A stretch of DNA of 46,600 nt from Scytonema sp. RU_4_4 (GTDB lineage Bacteria; Cyanobacteriota; Cyanobacteriia; Cyanobacteriales; Nostocaceae), in NCBI GenBank assembly GCA_012031965.1, contig JAAUSC010000033.1, positions 1 to 46,600 on the forward strand. Direction: 5' to 3'. The translations under genes were made by a program, and so were the position numbers. The notes under the pieces are model-generated. The model was not told the DNA's origin, made no database searches, and saw only the letters and a list, made by a program, of their open reading frames with translations. Of the stretch, positions 17,462-26,025 are shown piece by piece (the stretch's first letter is position 1; every line of letters begins with the position of its first letter).

Positions 17462-18679
17462 ATGTATGATTTCGCGATTATAGGTGGAGGAATTGTTGGT
17501 CTTTCCACTGCTATGGCTTTGGGTAAACGCTATCCCAATACTCACATTCTAGTTTTAGAAAAAGAGAGCAATTGGGCTTTTCACCAAACTGGTAACAATA
17601 GTGGTGTCATTCATTCTGGTATTTACTACAAGCCGGGTAGTTTTAAAGCTAAATTTTGCCGTGACGGTTGTCGTTCAATGGTGGAATTTTGCCAAGAACA
17701 TGGAATAGAGCATGAAGTTTGTGGCAAGGTCATAGTTTCTACTAATGAGACAGAGTTACCACGCCTAGAAAATCTTTACACGCGAGGTTTAGAAAATGGT
17801 ATAGATGTTAAGAGAATGACTCCAGAGGAAGTCAAAGAAATTGAACCTCATGTGAGTTGTGTTGGAGGAATTCTTGTTCCTTCAACTGGTATTGTAAATT
17901 ACAAGCAAGTTTGTCAGAAATATGTTGAAATTATCAGACAACAGGGAGGAGAACTGCGTCTTAATACCAAGGTTGAAAAAATAATCGCCAGTGGCAAACA
18001 TCAGATATTAGAAACGAACAGCGGTACTTTTGAAACTCGCTTTGTGATCAATTGTGCCGGATTACATAGCGATCGCGTTGCCAAAATGGGCAAAACTGAT
18101 CCGAAAGCAAAGATTGTTCCTTTCCGGGGAGAATATTACGAACTGACACCTGAAAAACGTTATTTGGTCAAAGGTTTGATTTACCCAGTTCCTAATCCAG
18201 ATTTTCCCTTCTTAGGTGTCCATTTTACACGCATGATTGACAAGAGCGTACACGCTGGACCAAATGCGGTCTTGAGCCTGAAGCGTGAAGGCTATAACAA
18301 AACAGACTTTGATTTGCGTGATTTTGTAGAGGTTATGACCTATCCTGGTTTTTGGAAACTTGCGGCAAAACACGCTGACGAAGGAATTCAAGAAATTATT
18401 CGCTCATTTAGTAAAGCAGCTTTCACCAGAAGTTTACAAAAACTCATTCCCGAAGTTCAACAAAAAGATTTAGTTCCCACTCACGCCGGTGTTCGCGCAC
18501 AAGCACTCATGAATGATGGCAAATTGGTGGATGACTTTTTGATAGTTCAAGGTCAAAACTCCGTTCATGTTTGTAATGCTCCTTCCCCTGCAGCAACATC
18601 TTCCATAGAAATTGGCAAAGCAATTGTTGCCCAAATTCCTGAACAGCCGCATCTTAAAGCTGTAGTCAATCAACACTAG
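17462..18679 (+). CDS. lhgO: L-2-hydroxyglutarate oxidase-type FAD oxidoreductase
   Basis: 405 residues, the length of LhgO. The FAD-binding GGGIVGLSTAMALG is at residues 7-20, the dinucleotide tail LVLEKE near 30, and the family hallmark NNSGVIHSGIYYKPGS at about 45-60. The late block VPTHAGVRAQALM and NAPSPAATSSIEIG complete the fold. LhgO oxidises L-2-hydroxyglutarate to 2-oxoglutarate; related enzymes take other 2-hydroxy acids. The ATG is preceded by AGGAG. Placement inside a sugar-nucleotide cluster suggests a role in making or salvaging a sugar acid or supplying 2-oxoglutarate, which is inference. Confidence 0.88.
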   Translation: MYDFAIIGGGIVGLSTAMALGKRYPNTHILVLEKESNWAFHQTGNNSGVIHSGIYYKPGSFKAKFCRDGCRSMVEFCQEHGIEHEVCGKVIVSTNETELPRLENLYTRGLENGIDVKRMTPEEVKEIEPHVSCVGGILVPSTGIVNYKQVCQKYVEIIRQQGGELRLNTKVEKIIASGKHQILETNSGTFETRFVINCAGLHSDRVAKMGKTDPKAKIVPFRGEYYELTPEKRYLVKGLIYPVPNPDFPFLGVHFTRMIDKSVHAGPNAVLSLKREGYNKTDFDLRDFVEVMTYPGFWKLAAKHADEGIQEIIRSFSKAAFTRSLQKLIPEVQQKDLVPTHAGVRAQALMNDGKLVDDFLIVQGQNSVHVCNAPSPAATSSIEIGKAIVAQIPEQPHLKAVVNQH

Positions 18680-19238
18680 AATATTTTGTTTGCTTGTGTT
18701 TGCTTAAGTTACTTGCTTCAGTTGATGGTTTTAAGAAAAAGCACAGGCATTCTGCCATTGTTTAATGTGTGAGAACATCTAGTTTAAGGTTGTCATTTAT
18801 AACGAACTGCAGCACAATCCTTGCGTTATTCACTTTATAAATTTTTCCCAACCCTGGTACGTAGGATTGCGAGAAGAATGTAAACATCCCAAAAAACATT
18901 TGTTCTTCCAATATCTTGACATGACGGACTGGTCAACCCCTTCGGGGAAGTCAAAAGTCAAAAGTCAGGATGGCGAGATACGATTTGGAGGCGGCTTTGG
19001 AGAAGATTTACGGGAGAAAATTTATGAAAGTAACATCATTGACCACCTCAAAACTTTAAACATAATGTATTACGATGCATAACGTGTGTATCAAAGGTGA
19101 GTAAAGCGATAATTTGTACACTTAAAAAAATCTTATAAATTAGAGCAAAAAAACCATCTTACATAGAGTCATGCACTGTAACTCACTAAGATTATTCATT
19201 TGCGACACGAAATTAAACTTCAATAGGAATTGAAATCC
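18680..19238. other. Spacer with small repeats, no supported gene
   Basis: 559 bp. It contains a CCCC-TTC-GGGG hairpin at 18937-18947 and the repeated GTCAAAAGTCAAAAGTC motif common in cyanobacterial spacers. A 71-codon open frame (18867-19082) runs through these repeats and starts without a ribosome binding site; I do not support it as a gene, though it could be a decayed remnant. Confidence 0.45.
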
Positions 19239-20267
19239 ATGAAAATTCTAGTCACTGGTACTGAAGGTTATCTTGGTAGTTTGTTACCTCCTTTGTTCAT
19301 TGAACGAGGACATGAAGTTATCGGAGTAGATACTGGTTTTTATAAAGTAGGTTGGTTGTACAACGGTACTCAGGTAACAGCGAAAACTCTCAACAAAGAT
19401 ATTCGCAATATCACCTCAGAAGATTTGCAAGGTGTTGATGCTGTGGTTCACATGGCGGAACTGTCGAATGATCCTACAGGACAACTTGCACCGCATATCA
19501 CTTACGAAATTAACCATAAAGGCTCAGTTCGTCTTGCCGAATTGGCAAAAAAAGCTGGTGTGCGTCGCTTTGTGTATATGTCTTCTTGTAGTGTCTATGG
19601 TGTTGCTACTGAGGGTGATGTCACAGAAGAATCTCCTGTCAATCCTCAAACCGCCTACGCAGAATGCAAAACATTGGTAGAGCGAGATGTCAAGCCACTA
19701 GCAGATGATAACTTTTCTCCTACCTTTATGCGGAACGCCACTGCTTTTGGTGCTTCCCCGAGAATGCGCTTTGATATTGTTTTGAATAATTTGTCAGGTT
19801 TAGCATGGACAACCAAAGAAATCAAGATGACTAGTGATGGTACGCCTTGGCGTCCATTAGTTCACGCACTGGATATTTGCAAAGCAATTGTTTGCACAGT
19901 GGAGGCTCCTCGTGATATCGTACATAACCAAGTCTTCAACGTGGGAGATACAGCAAATAATTATCGAGTCAAAGAAATTGCCGAAATTATTGCTCAAGTT
20001 TTCTCAGATTGTCAATTAAGCTTTGGTAACCAAGGTGCAGACAATCGCAGTTATCGGGTTTCTTTTGAGAAAATTAACACTGTTCTACCTGGCTTTAAGT
20101 GTGATTGGAATGCTCAACGTGGAGCACAACAACTGTATGATTTGTTCTCTCAAATCGATATGACTGAAGAAGTTTTCTTGCATAGAGGTTTCACTCGGTT
20201 GAAACAGCTAGAGTATCTGATTCGCACTCAACAAATAGACAAAGATTTCTTTTGGAGTAAGAAGTAA
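19239..20267 (+). CDS. NAD-dependent epimerase/dehydratase (extended SDR)
   Basis: 342 residues from ATG 19239; a TTG three codons earlier is less likely. The Rossmann motif TGTEGYLG is at residues 6-13, MSSCSVYG at about 110-117, and the catalytic YAECK (Y-x3-K) at about 137-141. The domain runs to FNVGDTANNYRVKEIAEII. It belongs to extended SDRs acting on nucleotide sugars. It could be the 4,6-dehydratase or epimerase that acts on the CDP-sugar made by RfbF; its sequence does not look like classical RfbG. An AGGA ribosome binding site lies upstream. It is followed by a strong palindrome at 20306. Confidence 0.88.
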   Translation: MKILVTGTEGYLGSLLPPLFIERGHEVIGVDTGFYKVGWLYNGTQVTAKTLNKDIRNITSEDLQGVDAVVHMAELSNDPTGQLAPHITYEINHKGSVRLAELAKKAGVRRFVYMSSCSVYGVATEGDVTEESPVNPQTAYAECKTLVERDVKPLADDNFSPTFMRNATAFGASPRMRFDIVLNNLSGLAWTTKEIKMTSDGTPWRPLVHALDICKAIVCTVEAPRDIVHNQVFNVGDTANNYRVKEIAEIIAQVFSDCQLSFGNQGADNRSYRVSFEKINTVLPGFKCDWNAQRGAQQLYDLFSQIDMTEEVFLHRGFTRLKQLEYLIRTQQIDKDFFWSKK

Positions 20268-20305
20268 TCAGATAGTCGAATTTCTCAGTAACGAAGTAAC
20301 TCAGG

Positions 20306-20333
20306 ATTCCGAATCAAATATTTGATTCGGAAT
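20306..20333 (+). terminator. 28-bp perfect palindrome, terminator-like
   Basis: ATTCCGAATCAAAT is followed at once by its exact reverse complement, and then by TCTTTCG. It lies 39 bp after the SDR gene. It can form a long stem, so it may end transcription or stabilise the 3' end. Confidence 0.6.
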
Positions 20334-20397
20334 TCTTTCGATCAGGAATGCATCATCATTCTGGCAGTATGAAACACCAATTAATCTACATTCCACG

Positions 20398-21405
20398 ATG
20401 AAGAAATTGCTCACTATCGCGATTCCTACTTACAATCGCGCCGGACTACTTGATAAGCAACTGGCATGGATTGCTCAAGCGATTAAAGGCTTTGACTCTG
20501 AATGTGAAATTTTTGTTTCAGATAATTGTTCAACTGACAATACTCAAGAGGTTATTCAGAAGTGGCAAAAAAAACTCAGTCAGATCACATTGAAATCCAA
20601 TAAAAATTCTGAAAATATTGGTGTCATGCGGAATATCATTCTTTGCTTAAAATCCGCAACAACAAAATATGTTTGGACAATTGGTGATGATGATCACATT
20701 CAGGATAGAGCAGTTGCTTACGTCATCAACAAACTCAAACAATATGACGATTTGTCATTATTGTTCCTTAATTTTTCTGGTCGTAACAAAAAAACTGGTG
20801 AACCCGTACACCCCCCCACAATAGTTGGTAACCGTTGGTTTGATGTTGATAGTGAAGAGGGAAGCGGTGACGGTAAAGCAATATTTGAACATTGTTTTTC
20901 AAAAAGTATTGGTGCAGTCATCTTTCTCACAGCTTCCGTCTATCGTACTGATTTGGTACAACGCGCTCTTCAAATTTGGTCAGAAGCTGAGAAGAACTGG
21001 ATATCTTTAGCATATTTAGCTGGGTATTGCGCTGCTAATGGTAGGATAATTGTGACTAAAGATACCTACATGGAATGTATTGTTGGTGTGAGTTATTGGC
21101 AAAAAGAGCCAAAATCAGCACTGTTAATGCAATACAAGCACTTACCTGAAATTATAACGAAACTGGAGGAAAACGGATACTCTAAACAATTCTGCCGCCG
21201 GATGATTTCCCAGAGTTTCAAAGAAGCTAATTTGAAAGTTTTCTTAGGTGCTTTGAGAAGATGGCCTGTATTCGCCATTCAGACAATAGTTCCCTTTTTG
21301 ACTTTAGTTGGTCTCTCTGTTTTTGACGCAGTTGCAACTAAAGAATTCAAAATGGCAGAAACAACAGAAGCCTCTAGTCAAGACTTACGAAAATATGAAG
21401 GTTAA
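20398..21405 (+). CDS. Family 2 glycosyltransferase
   Basis: 335 residues with a GT-A fold: LTIAIPTYNRAGLLDKQL at the start, EIFVSDNCSTDNT near residue 40, and WTIGDDDHI near 95 as the metal-binding DxD. The C-terminal part contains a hydrophobic stretch (WPVFAIQTIVPFLTLVGLSVFD) that may sit in the membrane. It transfers a sugar from a nucleotide donor to a growing glycan. It lies 130 bp after the SDR and 50 bp before the dioxygenase-like gene. The donor and acceptor are not predictable. Confidence 0.9.
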   Translation: MKKLLTIAIPTYNRAGLLDKQLAWIAQAIKGFDSECEIFVSDNCSTDNTQEVIQKWQKKLSQITLKSNKNSENIGVMRNIILCLKSATTKYVWTIGDDDHIQDRAVAYVINKLKQYDDLSLLFLNFSGRNKKTGEPVHPPTIVGNRWFDVDSEEGSGDGKAIFEHCFSKSIGAVIFLTASVYRTDLVQRALQIWSEAEKNWISLAYLAGYCAANGRIIVTKDTYMECIVGVSYWQKEPKSALLMQYKHLPEIITKLEENGYSKQFCRRMISQSFKEANLKVFLGALRRWPVFAIQTIVPFLTLVGLSVFDAVATKEFKMAETTEASSQDLRKYEG

Positions 21406-21455
21406 ACTGCCAAATTACGACTAGCAATGAATCAAACGAACAAGGTAGCTATCCC

Positions 21456-22307
21456 ATGTTTAACAGTATTACAAACAAAATATATCAGTTGAAATCTGAG
21501 TTAGGTTATAGAGCAGCGCTTGTAAACCATGCAAGAAAATTGCCTGCTTTGGAAGAAGGCGATCGCCTGATTGTCGATCGCCTCAAACGCGATGGAGTTT
21601 ATGTGACAACACTCGAAAAGTTGGGACTTGGCTCTACATCTGGTCTTCTCAAAGCATCTTACAATCAACTCTCTAGAACGACAGGTGGAAACAATAGCCA
21701 CCTCACCAAAAGACTCCCGCAAATTTACACAGTCACAGATTTACCACAATTTTCTCAATGGGGAGGAGAACAAAAGCTACTTAACATCGTCGAAAATTAC
21801 ATAGGTCTTCCGGTTGCCTTTCAGGGCGTACATTTACGTAAAGATTTTCCTAACGAAAATCAATTTGGGACACTGCTATGGCATAAAGACTCAGAAGACC
21901 GCCGGATGGTTAAAATCATTATTTATTTGTCCGATGTAGAAGAAAAACACGGTCCTTTTGAATACGTTCCGGTATCTTTGACCCCTTTACAAAGTCTCAA
22001 TTATTACCGAATATACTATAAGCTTTGGCAATCAGGTTACTTAGGAATCACTGATGAACAGCTTAAGGAAGTCATCCCAGAACACAAGTGGAAATCATGT
22101 CCAGGACCAGCAGGTACTGTGATTTTTACAGATCCAAAAATTGCTTTACACCACGGAACCTTACGGACAGAAGACAGATCAGCGCTCTTTTTTGTTTACA
22201 CTGCAAACCCACCGAAGCGTCCAGAACTTTGCACCCAGTATTGGGATGATACTTTTGCAAAACCAGAATCATATCAAGAATCTGATTCTGTGACAGTCCT
22301 AAGATAG
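21456..22307 (+). CDS. Phytanoyl-CoA dioxygenase-like (2OG-Fe) protein
   Basis: 283 residues. The C-terminal two thirds fit a 2-oxoglutarate/Fe(II) dioxygenase: an H-x-D pair in LLWHKDSED (about residue 145), the strand VKIIIYLSDVEEKHGPFEYVP, and the distal His in IALHHGTLRTEDRSALFFVY (about residue 230-250), where an Arg for 2-oxoglutarate is also present. The N-terminal 100 residues are family-specific. It may hydroxylate a sugar, lipid or carrier. It lies 50 bp after the GT2 gene in the same direction, so it belongs to the polysaccharide operon. Confidence 0.75.
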   Translation: MFNSITNKIYQLKSELGYRAALVNHARKLPALEEGDRLIVDRLKRDGVYVTTLEKLGLGSTSGLLKASYNQLSRTTGGNNSHLTKRLPQIYTVTDLPQFSQWGGEQKLLNIVENYIGLPVAFQGVHLRKDFPNENQFGTLLWHKDSEDRRMVKIIIYLSDVEEKHGPFEYVPVSLTPLQSLNYYRIYYKLWQSGYLGITDEQLKEVIPEHKWKSCPGPAGTVIFTDPKIALHHGTLRTEDRSALFFVYTANPPKRPELCTQYWDDTFAKPESYQESDSVTVLR

Positions 22308-22463
22308 TCGGGTTGTCCCGTTGAAAAATATTTTTGTGTTCTACTCTCTCTGAAAGCCACTGCGCTTCCTCAGCGACTTCTTAAAGATTTGATGAAGAGC
22401 ACGAATACCAATCAGAAATGATTGAGTTCTACGATGTAGTCATAATTTATCGTGAGGTTACCC

Positions 22464-23015
22464 ATGATTTTTACAGAAACCGAACTCAAAGACGCGTACA
22501 TCATTGACCTAGAACAGAAGCAAGACCATCGTGGTTTCTTTGCCCGTACTTTCTGCGCTAAAGAATTTGAAGCACATGGTTTAAAGCCAACGGTTGCCCA
22601 ATGTAATCTGTCTTTTAACCATAAGAAGGGGACGCTGCGGGGAATGCATTATCAAATTCTACCAGCAGCAGAAACGAAATTAATTCGCTGTACTCAAGGC
22701 GCTATCTATGACGTGATTATTGATATGCGTCCCGAATCTCCTACTTACCTTCAACATATTGGTGTGGAATTAACCGCCGAAAACCATCGCGCTTTATATG
22801 TTCCAGAAATGTTCGCCCACGGTTATCAAACACTGACAGACTCTGCTGAGGTTGCGTATCAAGTAGGAGAATTTTACACACCTGGATATGAGCGGGGGTT
22901 ACGCTATGATGATTCATTTTTCAATATTCAATGGCCTGTGGAAGTGACTGAAATCTCTGAAAAAGATAAAAATTGGCCTTTGATGAAAATGATGACCGTT
23001 GGAGGAAATGTTTAG
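22464..23015 (+). CDS. rfbC: dTDP-4-dehydrorhamnose 3,5-epimerase-like protein
   Basis: 183 residues from ATG 22464; the GTGAGG just before it is the ribosome binding site, so the longer GTG start at 22452 is rejected. The RmlC cupin pattern is clear: DHRGFFARTFCAKEF, KKGTLRGMHYQ with the catalytic His, LIRCTQGAIYDVIIDMR and YVPEMFAHGYQTL. The enzyme epimerises C3 and C5 of a 4-keto-6-deoxy sugar nucleotide. Together with RfbF and the SDR it suggests a CDP- (not dTDP-) linked 6-deoxy or branched sugar. Confidence 0.92.
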   Translation: MIFTETELKDAYIIDLEQKQDHRGFFARTFCAKEFEAHGLKPTVAQCNLSFNHKKGTLRGMHYQILPAAETKLIRCTQGAIYDVIIDMRPESPTYLQHIGVELTAENHRALYVPEMFAHGYQTLTDSAEVAYQVGEFYTPGYERGLRYDDSFFNIQWPVEVTEISEKDKNWPLMKMMTVGGNV

Positions 23016-23102
23016 TTGTTAGTCCTGAAGGGTTATGGAAAAAACGACTAATAATTAACAATCAAAAACTAACAACTCACAAATATTCTAGGAGTTTAAA
23101 CA

Positions 23103-24413
23103 ATGATTATTGTAGATCGCGCCTTACAAGCTCGTGCAGAAGCAGGTAACCCCATCAAGGTTGGGATGATCGGTGCTGGCTTCATGGGACGGGGAATTGC
23201 CAATCAAATTAAAAATTCAGTTCCTGGTATGGAGTTAGTTGCTATCTCCAACCGAAGTGTTGATGCAGCCAAGCGAGCATACTCAGAAGCAGGTATTGAA
23301 GATAGCAAAGTCGTTTCCAACGTCGCCGAATTAGAAGACGCGATCGCCCGCAATCAATACGCAGTCACCGAAGATGCAATGTTACTGTGTCGCGCCGAGG
23401 GTATTGATGCTCTGATTGAAGTCACAGGTGCAGTGGAATTTGGCGCTCATGTCGTGATGGAGGCGATCGCCCATCACAAGCACATCATTATGATGAACGC
23501 CGAATTGGATGGAACCATCGGTCCCATTCTCAAAGTTTACGCCGACAAAGCAGGAGTTATCCTCACCGCTTGTGATGGAGATCAGCCAGGGGTGCAAATG
23601 AATCTCTACCGTTTCGTCAAGAGTATAGGCTTAACTCCACTGTTATGTGGTAATATTAAAGGCTTACAAGACCCCTATCGCAATCCGACAACACAGGAAG
23701 CATTTGCCAAACGTTGGGGTCAAAAAGCTCACATGGTCACTAGCTTTGCTGATGGAACAAAAATATCCTTCGAGCAAGCAATAGTTGCCAATGCCACAGG
23801 TATGCAAGTTGCCAAGCGAGGAATGCTGGGATACGACTTTAACGGTCATGTAGACGAAATGACCAAAATGTACGATGTCGAACAACTCAAGGAACTGGGC
23901 GGAATCGTTGATTATGTTGTTGGTGCAAAACCAGGTCCAGGGGTTTTTGTCTTTGGAACTCATGACGATTCCAAGCAACGTCATTACCTCAACTTGTACA
24001 AGTTAGGTGAAGGTCCGCTCTACAGCTTTTACACTCCTTACCACCTCTGTCACTTTGAGGTGCCATTGTCTGTTGCTCGCGCTGTCCTCTTCCAAGATTA
24101 CGTCTTAAGTCCTTTAGGTGGTCCCCTGGTAGATGTTATTACGACTGCCAAAATCGACCTAAAATCCGGAGAAATCTTGGATGGTATTGGTTACTACATG
24201 ACATACGGTCAATGTGAAAATTCTAACATTGTTCAACAGCAAAATCTCTTACCCATTGGTCTAGCGGAAGGATGTCGCCTAAAACGAGATATTCCAAAAG
24301 ACCAAGTTCTGACCTATGACGATGTAGAACTGCCAGAAGGTAGACTATGCGACAAACTGCGAACTGAGCAAAATGCCTATTTCACCCAATCCAAAACTTT
24401 AGCAGCAGTCTAA
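23103..24413 (+). CDS. NAD(P)-binding oxidoreductase with SAF domain (homoserine dehydrogenase-like)
   Basis: 436 residues. A Rossmann fold begins at about residue 18 (IKVGMIGAGFMGRGIANQI) and continues with LVAISNRS, ALIEVTGAVEFGAHVV and MMNAELDGTIGP. The middle carries a conserved DGDQPGVQMNLYRF block and GLQDPYRNPTTQE. The end (LLPIGLAEGCRLKRDIPKD..LTYDDVEL) is a SAF-type domain. Proteins of this family occur in polysaccharide and branched-sugar clusters; the reaction is not settled. It lies 87 bp after rfbC and ends the left sugar-synthesis module; a hairpin at 24427-24467 follows. Confidence 0.85.
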   Translation: MIIVDRALQARAEAGNPIKVGMIGAGFMGRGIANQIKNSVPGMELVAISNRSVDAAKRAYSEAGIEDSKVVSNVAELEDAIARNQYAVTEDAMLLCRAEGIDALIEVTGAVEFGAHVVMEAIAHHKHIIMMNAELDGTIGPILKVYADKAGVILTACDGDQPGVQMNLYRFVKSIGLTPLLCGNIKGLQDPYRNPTTQEAFAKRWGQKAHMVTSFADGTKISFEQAIVANATGMQVAKRGMLGYDFNGHVDEMTKMYDVEQLKELGGIVDYVVGAKPGPGVFVFGTHDDSKQRHYLNLYKLGEGPLYSFYTPYHLCHFEVPLSVARAVLFQDYVLSPLGGPLVDVITTAKIDLKSGEILDGIGYYMTYGQCENSNIVQQQNLLPIGLAEGCRLKRDIPKDQVLTYDDVELPEGRLCDKLRTEQNAYFTQSKTLAAV

Positions 24414-24900
24414 ATCATTTCTTCATCCGAAGTTAACTCATCCTTAATGTTAGGATATTGACTTCGGTAGCAAAAAAAGCATAGGTTGAGTAGTAAAGAA
24501 TCTCTAGTCTTATGCAAAGGTTATGCAAAGGCTATGAGGTTTTTCTTTCAATTTGATGTTATTCCAAATATTAATAATTGTTAACGACTCTTCCAACTCA
24601 GCAGACTTATGGCATCTCAGTTAGTTCAACGCACAGTTAGTATTATTAATCGTCTATGAGCCAATATTAAGTCTCAAGTTCTCGATTTACCCAAAGGGTT
24701 ACTGACCTCTTTCTTTTTTCCTTACGAAATATTTATTAAAAATTAACACTATAAAAATCACGTTTTAGTATCTTGGGAACAAGTAGGGGCTTGAGTCAGA
24801 TTTGCATTTAGAGTCTGTAAACTGCTAATGGTCGGTGCAGTATTCGGAGCAAACCTATCACTTGTAGACAGTTGTATAGAGTCAATCCACAACAAATCAT
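24414..24900. other. Spacer with terminator-like hairpin and promoter region
   Basis: 487 bp. CCGAAGT (24427-24433) pairs with ACTTCGG (24461-24467) around an inner imperfect ATCCTTA/TTAGGAT stem, then AAAAAAAG follows, so transcription may end here. The remainder is AT-rich and probably holds the promoter of the next glycosyltransferase-kinase pair. No gene seen. Confidence 0.5.
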
Positions 24901-26001
24901 ATGAAAATTGCTTTGGTGCATGATTATTTAACCCAGAAAGGAGGGGCAGAGCGCGTTTTTGAATTACTCTGTAAGCGCTACCCCGAAGCAGATGTTTTTA
25001 CTTCCTTATACGATCCCGAAAAAACCATTGACATTGGTGAGCGCATTATCAACACAACCTTCCTGCAAAATATTCCAGGAGCAGCGAAGTATTTTCGGTT
25101 GATGGCTCCCTTGTATTTTCCAGCTTTTCGTGCCTTAGATTTACAAGACTACGACCTTATCATCAGCAGTAGCACCAGCTTTGCTAAAGCCGTGCGGAAG
25201 AACCCACAGGGGTACCACATTTGCTTCTGCCATAATATTACCCGTTTTTTGTGGGATACAGAAACTTATTTACGTGAGTACGGAGATTATCGATATTTTG
25301 CTCCATTCATCGAACAAGTTTTTGAAATGATGAGAAAGGTAGACCTTGTTTATGCACAGGAACCTGACCTTTATATTGCTAACTCTAGTATTGTCGCTCG
25401 TCGTATTCAAAGTACCTACGGCAAAAAAGCTATTGTTATTAACTATCCCATTGACACAAGTAAGTTTGTTTTTTCAGATACAAAAGAAGAATTTTATCTT
25501 GCCTCAGCTCGGATGATCAGCTACAAGCGTCTTGATATAATAGTCGAAGCTTTTAACTGGCTGGGATGGCGGTTGCTAATATCAGGAAATGGTCCAGAAA
25601 GGGAGAGGTTAAAGTCTAAAGCATTATCTAATATTGAGTTTTTAGGACACGTAACTGATACACAACGCACTCAGTTGTTTTCTAAAGCAAAGTCTGTTAT
25701 TGTTGCAGCCCTCGAAGATTATGGATTAGTTCCAGTAGAGGCAAATGCCAGTGGAACACCTGTCATAGCCTTTGGAGCGGGTGGGGTGTTAGATACTCAG
25801 ATACCTGGTAAAACAGGAGTCTTTTTTAAGAGACAAACACCCGAATCGCTGCAAGCTGCACTACTAGAAGCCAGGGAAATCTATTGGGATTACGAGAACA
25901 TCCGTAATCATGCAGTGACAAACTTTTCGGAAGAGGCTTTCTTTAAGAAAGTCCAGCAAGTTATTGAACAAGCTTGTACTGTAAATACATTATCCATTTA
26001 A
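24901..26001 (+). CDS. Family 4 glycosyltransferase
   Basis: 366 residues with a GT-B fold. The N-terminal MKIALVHDYLTQKGGAERVFELL is typical of mannosyltransferases of the WbaZ type, then YHICFCHNITRFLWD. The C-terminal donor domain has LASARMISYKRLDIIVEAFN, LLISGNGPERERL, IEFLGHVTD and the E-x7-E region AALEDYGLVPVEANASGTPVIAF. It adds a sugar, perhaps mannose, on the cytosolic side. It lies 24 bp before the Wzc-like gene, so the two are co-transcribed. Confidence 0.92.
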   Translation: MKIALVHDYLTQKGGAERVFELLCKRYPEADVFTSLYDPEKTIDIGERIINTTFLQNIPGAAKYFRLMAPLYFPAFRALDLQDYDLIISSSTSFAKAVRKNPQGYHICFCHNITRFLWDTETYLREYGDYRYFAPFIEQVFEMMRKVDLVYAQEPDLYIANSSIVARRIQSTYGKKAIVINYPIDTSKFVFSDTKEEFYLASARMISYKRLDIIVEAFNWLGWRLLISGNGPERERLKSKALSNIEFLGHVTDTQRTQLFSKAKSVIVAALEDYGLVPVEANASGTPVIAFGAGGVLDTQIPGKTGVFFKRQTPESLQAALLEAREIYWDYENIRNHAVTNFSEEAFFKKVQQVIEQACTVNTLSI

Positions 26002-26025
26002 TTTGTTAGTTGAGGGATAGTAAAG

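Noticed and set aside
18867-19082. 71-codon open frame between lhgO and the SDR gene
   Set aside because: It crosses dispersed repeats (GTCAAAAGTC, CCCCTTCGGGG), has no ribosome binding site and no recognised motif. Best seen as spacer or an old remnant.
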